NCBI RefSeq assembly: GCF_039555335.1
Contig: NC_092647.1
Span: 10,299,274 to 10,363,273, forward strand
DNA: 64,000 bases
Direction of reading: 5' to 3'
Source: Amphiura filiformis
Taxonomy: Eukaryota; Echinodermata; Ophiuroidea; Amphilepidida; Amphiuridae
Shown: piece by piece, positions 14,001-26,000 of the stretch
How positions within the stretch are numbered: the first letter of the stretch is position 1
Layout: the number at the start of each line of letters is the position of its first letter
Position numbers and translations under genes: made by a program
Notes under the pieces: model-generated
What the model was told of the DNA's origin: nothing
Databases searched by the model: none
What the model saw: only the letters and a program-made list of their open reading frames with translations

Positions 14001-17000
14001 TATCACAGCTAATGTGTGACACGTGCCTTCCTCCCATGGCAGGCAATTTATTTCTGGTAATCACTTTTCCACTGATTTGAATCCATTATTTGCAATCAAT
14101 GTTGACACCTGTACACTTTTCATAATCAATTGTGTTTTCTTTTCTGCTACTTTCAAGATTACCTTTTCACTCTCTTTTATTATTAACCCTCTCCATGCTT
14201 GTGTCGACTGCAAACAACAAATTTCAAATTTTCTTTAAAAATTCAAAATTGTCAGAATTATACATTTTCATGATCATATTTGGAATCAGCATGAAAAATG
14301 CATTAAAATGAGTACAAACAAGCCTAGTATTGGTTCAGTGGTTCTTGAGACAGCTCTTGATATTTTGAGAAAATATCACAAAACTTGGTACTTTTTATGC
14401 TGAAGCATATGGCCAGAATGCAGAGCATTAAAATAACGGGTGTAGATAAATCAGAATCTAAACATCTATTTAGACAGGATGTGAATACTTAGGTGATGGT
14501 ATCTACAGGGTTCTAGCTATGCGGGTTGGCAAAACTTTGAAAACAAACAAACATTTTGAGAAAAATTGGTGAAACTTGTGTTAAAGTTGGCCCACAATCT
14601 GGGCCTTAGGTATAGAAAATTAGAAATAGGTCCCACATTTGTAGAAAATTGGTATATAATGTGCCCACCCTCAACCATGGTCTTGGTCTTGAACTAGGTG
14701 GTCTCGGTCTTGGGTCTCAGATTGCCTGATCTCGGTCTCAGGCCTGCTGGTCTCAGATAAGCCATTTTGACTAAAAACAGTGGCGGCACCAGAATTTTTT
14801 TTTTTCTGGGGGCATGGGGGGGGGGGCAAAGTGAATTTCCGGGGGGAAAAATCGACAAATATTATGCAAAATTGCAGCAAAAAGAGGAAATGTACGTAAT
14901 TTGGGACGTTTTGCCTCAAAACTGGGGGGAAGAAAAATACTCACCATGGATTTCTTTTCATTTTTATAATACGGATTCCATCCAATACTCATACACATTT
15001 TATGTACATCGCCACCGTCCACTGCAGCCCAACCATAGTACACGCCTGTCAGAAATTCCCTGGTAATTTGTCCACTACATCTTCTGGATAATTTGCTGTA
15101 AAGAGAGAAAAGGTTTTACACAATGTATGTGTACATTAATTAAATATCAAACGCACATTCAGTACATTGGGGAAAGGCGACATACAAAAGAACATAATGT
15201 TCTACAGTTAGACAGACTTACCAAGTACACGTAGGGTTGGTTGGTGAATGGTTGGGATTGTATTTTTTTGGGAAGAGGCTATAATTGAAGACCAAATTAA
15301 AAAGACCATTTCGCGGTGCATGATTGGTTGCTGACCTGCGAGTATAAAACCATTTAGTCTACACTCATTCTGGAATAGTTATATAGGTAGTTCTCAACTT
15401 GCCTGCTTTCGTGATTGATCCCACCCCACCCCACCGCACCCTACTCCAGTTACACTATTCCAGTCACCCTATCCCACCCCACCTGACTCCACCCTACCCC
15501 GCTGCCCTACCCTTCTACATGTACATGTTTAACCCCCACTGCTCTACCTGACTCCCTAAAACTACCAACTCATACCACACCCCACCCCTTCTTATCCCAC
15601 TACTCTCACCACCCTAGTTTTCAATTGCCTGCCTGCATCAAATGTTTATGCTTGCCAAAATTGTCAATTGATTTTATTTTGAACAACATGCATTTTTTAT
15701 TTTAAGATTCTGTACCAAACCCAGCAGTAAAATCCCTCTTGTCCTGATGATGATTTTATCAGTTTCAACTTAACAGAGCTCTATTAACAGGGGAGGCATG
15801 GGTACCCTGCTATAAATAACTTTAAAAAGGCAAAATTATTACACAGGGCCGTAGCACTAGCAAGGTTGAAAAATGTGGGGCGGCCATGACAAATGTGGGG
15901 CGGCCAAAATGCAAATATATGCCCAAATTAAAATAAAGATATAAAGAAAAACATAACAAATTTCTCAAAAAGTGGGGCGGCTATGGCATCCTTGGCTGCC
16001 CCGCTTGCTACGGCCCTGTTATTACACATTGGAGGATTTCTGATGTTATGATAAACAATATTTAAAATTATTATTTATATTCAGGCTTTTGAGTGATACA
16101 ATAAAACTGTATATTGTACAATATTTTCAAAATACCCGGATGCAATACAATATTTCTTTAATATTGTACGCGTATCGCGTACGCGTTACCATGGTGACGG
16201 CACCAACACGCGTCATGATACAACAGCACAACAATACACTACAGACATCGTGAACGGCTCACAGGAGATTTCGTACTGTATAAACAAGTAAAATCACAAT
16301 TCGCGGCAATTCTGGATGATGATAACCTTAGGAAATATAATCCACATCTACAAATAAACATATATATAATTATTCCGAAATTGTCTTTGGAGAGTAAAGA
16401 GCAGAAAACAAGAAGATCCAAAGGTAAGCTTACATTACAATACATATTGGTTAAAGGCTAGGTAAGCTTAAATTTTCATTTTAGCGCATAGCAAAAGCCT
16501 GATATAAATAATAATAATAATATTGAATGGCTTATTTTTGTTTGATACAAGAATATATTGCACTTGATAGAAAAATATTGCAGTACTCGTCTTCGACTCG
16601 TGCAATATTTTTCTATCTCGTGCAATATATTCTTGTATCACACTAAAAGCCATTCAATATTATATAAGTATTTGCAGACGGAAAAAATATTTATTGAAAG
16701 AAATGTTTACAATAATATCACAAAGTTAAACAAAATTTGCTGCACAATCTGGTGTCGTTTACCGCCTTTTACATTTAAAATGTACCGCATAAAAATACTG
16801 CCGCCGTGCAGAAGGTCACTTCCAGACTTCCTGTCTACAAGCTGTTATGGCAGCACTGAGGTGACCAGGTGCGTATTTATAAATATGCATAAATTTATAA
16901 ATATAGTTGAAGTACACTGTATTTATCAAGCATGTTCTAAACTAATACAACACCCAGTACAATACATGAAGTTTGGGGTTAGGGTTAGCATTTGGGCAAA

Positions 17001-20000
17001 ATAATTTATGCCCCTTGAGGCAAAATATTCATTGCAGTTCTGAGCTTGGCGTGACAATGATAGACTTGCCATGATCATGAAGTTAAATGAAATGTTAACT
17101 GTGCATGATTTTGTTATAATTTGCAAGCTATGAGGCTAAGCAAAAACAAATTATGTCTCAAAGCACATGAATGCTGAATGCATTTTTTTCTAAAGATTTT
17201 TTTTATTTTTTAAAGATTTTTTGAAAATTTTTAAAATTAAGATGTCATTTGTGAGTGTTTTTAAACACTCAAAAATGACATCTTAATTTTAAAATTTTTC
17301 AAAAGAAAGTACAGCATAAAATTGTGGTTGATTTACACAACTGAAGTAGGAATATCAATTGTTTTATACCTAAACAATGCGAGTATCAAATCAATTAACT
17401 TTTCTTCCAAATTTGTCTGAGAATAAAAAAAAAAAAAAAAAGCAAATAAAAAATAAATTTGCCATTTCAGCTGACATATACATGAACGTCCTAAGAAAAA
17501 TGAAAGCGCAAGCAGCAGCTTTGAGACATAACAATTTCTTTTAGCCTGAAGGATTCATGAAATTTTCATGCAAATTTTATGTGTACATGTATGTCTATGT
17601 TTTTCTGGTCAATAAAACTGAACCTGAAGTATTTCCTCAAAGCATTCAATGCTATCAATCTTTAATCCTCAAAAGATTGATGATATTGAATGTATTTTTA
17701 ACAACAAAACTAGTTTGATAAGGTTATAAATGTTGATTACATGCTCGTTTAAACATCAATGTTAGTGTTACCATGGTTACCTGCTATTTTTGACCCATTT
17801 CCAACAGCAGGGAGGGGTCAGCTATGAAACAAAACTATTAACCTCCTATCCTATGTGCTTTTGGCCCCTGAACATGTTTAAAACAAAACTGCCAACAGGT
17901 TACATACATGTAGGAGGTTTTGCTTTAAACATGTTCAGGGGCCAACATATGGGTTGGGATTCCGAAAGGTGGTTTAAACCTAGGTTTAGCTAAACCCAGG
18001 TTTAAACCTAGGTTTAAACCAAAGTTGCGTTTCCCGTAGCTGGTTTAAGTTAAACCTGGGTCTAAAGCTGAGTACTAAAGTCGCAAAAGCCGGGTCTAAC
18101 TTAAACCTGGCAGGTGGTAGGTTTAAGTCCAGGTTTAAGTGCATTTGTCTGCATGCCAACCACTGAAGCCTGCTTGTTACGGAAGCGGACCACTGCAATT
18201 CGTGGTATTTGCAACTGGAAAAATGTGCCACAGAACCAATTTGTGGAAGTCATAATAAAAGGATTACGTTCCATAATGAATAGAGAAGAGTTGTGACAAT
18301 TGTAACCAGAGTTTGAAAGCGGAGGTGATCGGCCAAGCTTGTACACAGCTGCAATCATGGGCATGGCAGTGGCAGTACAATACACGGCAGTGACAGTCAT
18401 ACCGATACCGGTACTCACGGCACAGTGCAATAGCATAGGGCAGCGTCATGACAGTGAAGGTAAGAAAGGTCGGCTTATTCGTGACATATTAATACTGTTT
18501 TACCACCTAAAAGCCCCTATATAATGCAAATCACTCATTTATATTGGTGACGATTTTAGGCTGTGGTATTGTTTTAGTCAAGCTTAGGAATCGATTAGGT
18601 TAGGCTTAACAAATTACATGTTAATACCGTGTACAGGAGAATAGCTGCCCTAGCCGAGGCTTTGTGGATTTTTATCAGCAAACGAAGCTCGCACAAAGCC
18701 TTTTCAATGTTCCCTTGTAAGTCCGGGCTTTTTTCCAATGAGTTTCAGCTTGAAATGAAGCAGCTTGAAATGAAGATGTAAGGACTCAGGAGTTTAATAC
18801 TCACGGTAGAGTGATGTCGTGGTGTTAGAAGCCGTGTAGAAGAAGTAAAACGTTTAGGCCTACCCCATCAGGCGGCCCTGGCCTGGTCATGATGGTCCTA
18901 GCTGGCTAGCCTAGGGCTTAGGATATCATGGGATGGGCTGTAGCCATGGTAGCCTAGGCAAAAACTGTATCAGTACCGGTACCCACTAGACAGATATTTT
19001 CCGTAGGCCTATGTTCTTCAAGATGTAGGATTTTGTCTATGTAAATAATAGGTCAAGGCTTCAAGTTCAAGCTTGGTAGTGGAACATCCTAGGCCCTAGC
19101 CTTAATACCGGTCTGTACCATTTATTGGGGCATAGGCCTATGGCATAATTATGTGATGATATGCCTGCCCTACATAGGCCCTATGTTTACAGGCTGGCTA
19201 GGCCTGGACTCAGGCTGTTCCAGGCTTATTATTGAACTTGAAGCTCTGCCTAATTAATTATTTTAATATGAAATCTAGGCCTACCGTTTGTTTAATATTT
19301 TGTCGGACTCGTGCTAGAGCATTTATCAGGTCATCGTGGTATAACTGGTGGGCCTACTAGGCTTTGGTTTGGTCAAACATTGCTCATCATTCCTGTGACT
19401 GATTAATTTTATTGAATTCTCAGTGCTCACTGAAGTATATTTTTAGATACCATCATGATCATGTAGGCCTAAATATTACTACAAATTGCAAATTTTAAAT
19501 GCATGAAACTCTGCGACTGATTAACAGCAGCACAAAATAAAATGGTATGCTTTGTTTTGTTTTTTTTTTTTTTTTCCCGGTTTACAGGTCAAACTGTCAA
19601 TGTCATGTCAAGAGGAATGTTTTCTAATCTGAGTGATGATTCCCATGCACCATAACTTGAGGTTATTTTGGTAAGTTTAAAAGTATGGCAATGTAGGTAT
19701 GAGGTAATTTACTGCCCCATTCCACAAAAAAAAAAAGCACTGATTTTATTGGATTAAAAAACCCATCAAGTCTGACAAACGAAACATAGCTAGCTCAATC
19801 GTAATCATTCATTTGGTACTGACTGTAGATATAAATAGAAAACGTTTACTATTGTACTAATTTCTTGGGGGGAAAAGCCAAAAACATGTTTTCTGACAAT
19901 CGAGTCACAATTTAAATCAAATACTTGGAACATGTCTAAGCATTCAAAATCTTGAGTATATGCCACAATTTTGCTCTAATTTTTACTTTTTGTGTGTTAC

Positions 20001-23000
20001 CTTTGAAACGATTGGTTAAAAGAACAAAACATGCTTTTTCCAAAAATTAGAATGCATAAATTTAAATTAGACTTCGTACAAATCTTTATACTTTTTGTTC
20101 ATGAATATGATACCAGGCCTAGTAAAAGAAACATCTCAACAGAAAACAGCAATAATTTTATGAGAAAATTATAAATTTTCTTCACATGCCAAAATCTCAA
20201 AATTGAGAGTGGGGGTGTGTGTGTGGAGGGGGGGGGGGGGGCAGAGTTGGATATAGTTCTAATTCATATTTTAAACATACTATTTTTTTTTCTTTCTTTC
20301 ATTACAGAACAATCTACATGATGAAGTAACCGCGATCCCCGGCTGAGATCCACTGGCCATCAAAGTTAGGACCACAGAATCGATATCGATGAGCAGTACA
20401 ACCACAAGTGTTATGAAACTTTTTACCTTGCTAAATGTTATAGGCCTTTAACATGTTTAAGCCTAGTGTAACACAAACATGATAACATATGAGACTTCTG
20501 GTATCGATATTATTACTCCGGAATACTAGTTTGTGTACACTACTCAATGGAAATGAAGACAAGTTTTGTATGTTGCACGTTTTACACACTATCGTAATTA
20601 TTATTAAGTCTTAGAAAGGTATTAATAATTTTAAACATGTCCTTTAATAGGTAACATGGTCTTCACTACTTTCCTATATGAAACCAGTACGGGCGTCAAC
20701 CCCTGGAGGGGGACATAATATCAAATGTCCGAGAAGGCCTATGCCCCCTTCGCATTTTGGTAACTGAATCAATATAGTACCGGGGTAGTCTACAGTATAA
20801 TAGCCATTTTGAGATATGCATAAAAATAATGTAAAATGTCCACCAAATGACTTCAAAATTTGGACATTATTTTGCTTTTTTTTTTCAACTTCTGAAGGGG
20901 CACATCCCTCCCCGGGGCGACCACTCACATAAATGGTCTGCACGCATGCGTGACCAAAAAAACAAGAAAAAGGGGGTGTTTTTTTAGGCAAGGCAAGTTA
21001 CGTGAGTGACGCATGCAGGGTCTAAAAAACACTGATTTTCTGCAACTGAACAACTTGTTTAGGGTACCTTTTCAAATATTTGGTAAATTACAAGCCCAAA
21101 AAGTGTACATTTCTTCATTTTTACTAGGCAAAAAACTCATTAGGGGGTAAATTTTATATTAAATTATAGGCCCTAGATTTGCTGGTAGGGGGTTTAAAGA
21201 AAATTTGGTCACACATGCGTACACTATCATACTTGAGTGTCCCCCAGGGCATCCCTCTCATACGTGCGGCGCTGACATATCTTTTCACATCCGTGCCCCC
21301 TCCTCCATTTTCAGAACAGATCGACGCCCATGACAACCCAGCAAACACAAAAACCTTTTCAAAACGTTTTAAATAAGTTATATTTTGACTTTTGGTTTAG
21401 GTAAAAACGTTTTAATAACATTAAAATGGCGGGTTATATAAAGGTCATGATAACGTTTTAAAGCGTTTTGTATGAAAACACACTACAAAAAAAATTTTTA
21501 CCAAATATTGTGTCAATACAGCAAACACAGAAATGTTTTTTCAAAACCTTTTAATAAAATTTAAATGTCGGGTTATATAAAGGTCATGAAAAGGTTTTTA
21601 AAACTTTATTGAAAATATTTTGGACAAACATTTTTCGCACAATATTTTTTCAACCCCAAAATAACATTCTGTTTAGAATGTTTTGTATCAAGTTTTCAAG
21701 AATGTTTTTGGAATGTTATTAAAACGTTTTTATACCCTTTATATAACCCGACATTTAAATGTTTTCTGTACGTAAAAACATTTGTGTTTGCTGTGCAGTA
21801 GATTACCAACAAATGTTATTTAATGTTATGAAAACGTTTTATACCCTTAATATACCCGTTATGATAACCCGACATTTAAATGTTATCCGACAACCTTTTA
21901 TAACCTTTTGCGAATGATGTCGAAAACGTTTTGTGTTTGCTGGGAACAAACCTCTATGCTACTTGAACATGTTGAACGAATTCATTCAATGTTATTATTT
22001 AATGTACAAGGTGGTTAAAAATTACTTAATCACTATTTGAAGTGATGGATTATGTATCATGTTTAACATTAATAATAAAATAAATATGCTACACAGTTTG
22101 TACTTTTATTATAATAGGTCAGTGTTTTGTTTTAATATTCTAAATCTAAATTATAGCTATTTTATGCCTGCAATAGGATACACCAGGCATCTTCAATTAT
22201 ATAGGCCTTACCCTCCGCGCTGTCCGTAAAAGAGAGAACCATGTGATGATGCCTCCTCGATGAGTTGTAAATGTCATGAACGAAATAAACGGACAGCGCG
22301 GAGGGTATTCCGTAGGCCCAAATTATACTAACCTTGCGGAAATTTCCAAACAGCGTGCCACTTTGAATGCCCCTCTCAGCCTGACAAAAATTGCTTGCCC
22401 CTCTCGGCCTGCTAAAAAATTGCTTGTCTCTCCCCCCCCCCCACCCCTTGGCCAGCCAAAAACATTTGCGTCACACCATGTCAAACTTGTGGGAACCCAA
22501 TTTGCAAATTCGAGCGCAGTGAGCATATTGGTCATGTGAAAAACGGAAAGAACGTTTTCATACTCTGCGGGATAAGCCCCTTTTTGAGCGTGCAATGTGC
22601 AAAAAATAGCTGGGTAAAATATGCTTGCTCTTCTCTTTGGCTTGCCAAAACAGCCCCCCATTTTACCCTCCCCAGGCTTCATAATTATTGCACCGGTATT
22701 ATGTGAAATATCAAGAAATGAAATTTAAAAAAAAATACCATTTCAGCTTAATCACTGTTAGGCCTACAATGATGCAACGTGAGTGTTGTTTAAACTTGGG
22801 AAAATCATAGTAAAATAAGACTGAACTTTCGTGGATTATAGATCTCCGTATACATGGTATATGGTAAAAAAATAAAAATCATTTTCATCAATAAACTCAG
22901 AAACATGAAAAAGATAACAACTCTAGGCCTTACTAGCCGCTATTTATTCACAATTTCCCACACCAATGCCTATTATAGCCTTTCAAATAAATTGGAACAT

Positions 23001-26000
23001 CATACCCATGCACAAAGTTCCGTGTAATATGCATAAGAGCATACACCACAGTTAGTACTATGCGGCTACTGAAACCAGGTCTAAGTTTAAACCTAGGTTT
23101 AAACCCAGGTCTAACTAGTCCGAGCTTTGAATCAGTAAAAATAACTTAAACCTAGGTTTAGGCTTAAGCCGGGACTAGTTAGACCCAGGTTTAAGTTAGC
23201 ACCGGTTTAAGTTAAACCACCTTTCGGAATCCCAACCATGAGGTTTTTCCTGCCCAACGATGATATGTTTATAGGACATCATTAATCTTTAATGAACATG
23301 AAATAAGAAAAAACAAACAAATCTACCCCTTTTAAGGAGAAATTTTTTCCTGGTTTCTAGTTGAGTGTTGTGTCTGAGGAGGGGACTTTAGGGGATAAAG
23401 CCTGGGTTGGGTACTCAACACCCGGGACTCAATACAAATACCCATACAGGTCTGCTCCCCCAGAAAGAACATCTGTTTTTGGACTGTGAAGCTCTCAAAG
23501 CCCCTGAATTTTGACCAAAAGAGAGCACTGAAAGAAACTTGATTTTGATAATTTCAGCTCTAATAGACCCCTAAATTGCTCATTCCTCACATGTTTTGGG
23601 TTTTTTTTTCAGGCGATTGTCAATCAGAAAGATCAGAAAGACCCTTGATTTTGACTATTTGCAGCTCCAAAATACCTCCTTTTACTTGTTCACAGCTCTA
23701 AAAGACCCCTTTTTACAGCTACATGTATGCTATCAATTCCAATAACCCTCCACCTCAAAATTCCAGGGGAGCATACCCACCAAAAATGTATGATGTGCAG
23801 TGGCGGTGCCACAGGGGGGGGGGGCATGAACCCCAGTCAGAACTCTTGCCCCCCTGTTGCCCCCCCCCCAGTAAAAACCAAAAATTACGAAAATTTCCAC
23901 TTTTTACGGCATTTTTGCACAAAATTTGTTGATTTTGCCCCCTCCCCCCTGAAATTCATGTTTCCCCCTCAATGCCCCCCCTCATAAAAATTCCTGGCGC
24001 CGCCACTGATGATGTGCCCCTCCCCGGGCTAACGTTCCCTTGTTCAGGAGAGCTGTTCATTTTACACCTGGGTGGAATGGAACAAGCAATTTATATCTTG
24101 CCCACAGACACAACACTTTGGCCCTGCACTGACAGGGTTTGAACTACTCCTCTTTTCTCCAAACGGCAAGAGTTTCTAGAATGCTGCTAAAATAAGAAAA
24201 CTTTTAATGCTAATTTATTGCACATTCTAGTGAAGCGTGTTGACTTAAATTGCTCTGGTACTAATGGTAGTAGGTTTTAATCTGTAATGATACAGGCACA
24301 TGTATTTCACACCATTACAAGTGAAAAGGGTGCTCTGTGCACTTTGTTGTCAATAGGCTCAGCTGACTAGTTCAGGAATAGATTACAGGAGTGGTGCTGC
24401 AGAATACAGTGGGCCCATTATCTTTTAACTATCTATATGACGCTATCTTGATGTCCATGCACAAAACACAATGTGTTGATATCTGGTCATGTTTTTTGAG
24501 GTAGGACCTATAATTGTGTCACATCTTGCAATTTGTCAAAAATCAACTCCTTTTTTGTATTTCTGATTATATATTTCAAAAGATTTTCACCAAAGCTATG
24601 CAAAAGTATAGATTTTTAGAAAGCATAGATTGTGAGGAATGCAAATCTGAAGTTTGAATGGATATCCAGGGTGTGCCAAAAAATATACAGGGTGATTCCA
24701 ATGAAAAATACCTAAAAAATAACATTTCTTTACCACTCCATTATTTCTACATTATACTGGAAAAAGAACTTGATATTTGGAATGTACACAATTAGTCCTT
24801 TCATTATTTATATATAGATTGCACTGTGCACTATATTTGTTTTAAAGCCCATTGTGTTATACAGAGTGTGAAATAGTTGTACTTTGAATTGTTTAAAGTT
24901 TAATGTAAAATTTCCCTTAGCTAAAACTGGCATTAATTGTAGCATTTTAGAAGCTGAAATTAATGTGTATCGCAGTACTACTGTAGTGGCCCATACAAAT
25001 TACCATGTTTTGTTCATAATATGGCTTAAAAAGGAAATATGATAGATGTACATGTGTACAATGTAGGCCTATGCGAGGAGAACAATATTTTCAAGATATT
25101 AATTTTTTAATTTTAAGTAAAAAAATATCAATAAATAAATGTTAATTGATGGGATGGGTTCCAAAAACTATGGCTCAATGTTTCAAATGAAGTTTTACAT
25201 GTAACTGTTTGGCAGTCAATGCATGCTATGTGAAGGTGTTGCAATAATCGCAGTACTACTGTAGTGGCCCATACAAATTACCATGTTTTGTTCATAATAT
25301 GGCTTAAAAAGGAAATATGATAGATGTACATGTGTACAATGTAGGCCTATGCCGAGGGAGAACAATATTTTCAAGATATTAATTTTTTAATTTTAAGTAA
25401 AAAAATATCAATAAATAAATGTTAATTGATGGGATGGGTTCCAAAAACTATGGCTCAATGTTTCAAATGAAGTTTTACATGTAACTGTTTGGCAGTCAAT
25501 GCATGCTATGTGAAGGTGTTGCAATAATCATGTGTACCGTACATCAGTGATGAAGGGGTTAATTGTTTTGGGAAATTTGAAAAAGTGAAAAGAAGGTACA
25601 AATGTAGGAATATGCTATATTTTGAAACACATCATACGATAGATCGCATAATTATTTTCTATTTTACTCACATTATGAATGTATTATTTTCCATCAAAAC
25701 AAAATGATATCACATCAAAAATATAATATGCAGGCCTGCACGCTGGCCTACCTCCTCTAAAACAATTAAAATTGACTATCATTGTTCATGTGCTTAAATT
25801 GTTCATCTGGTACAAATATTTTGGCAATTGCAGGGGGGGGGATCTGGACAAATAAAGGGGGGGGGGTGGCAATCTGCAGAAATGATTTCAAAACAGGCCA
25901 TTTCAAAACTAGCAGAATTAAATCCCCTCCCCATTATAATGGTACACATAATTATTACACAACCCATAGATTAAAATCAAACATTTCTTACAACTTACAA

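Larger units (their letters stand above)
17951..23237. mobile_element. 5.3 kb interval bounded by inverted GGTTGGGATTCC termini
   Basis: The left end reads GGTTGGGATTCCGAAAGGTG then GTTTAA; the right end reads TTAAACCACCTTTCGGAATC then CCAACC, an exact inverse of about 26 bp. Both ends carry arrays of TTTAAACCTAGGTTTAAA and its variants (17975-18120, 23075-23215). The layout resembles PIF/Harbinger-like or other cut-and-paste DNA transposons with subterminal palindromes, but no transposase is recognised and no target duplication is clear. It could also be two solo elements in opposite orientation. Includes the element at 21346 and the candidate spliced transcript. Confidence 0.6.

Noticed and set aside
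14767-15066. 99-codon plus-strand ORF
   Set aside because: Antisense shadow of RFK exon 2 and the adjacent transposon fragment.
16558-17004. 148-codon ORF
   Set aside because: It begins inside a hairpin repeat, has no recognisable protein features, and lies in RFK intron 1.
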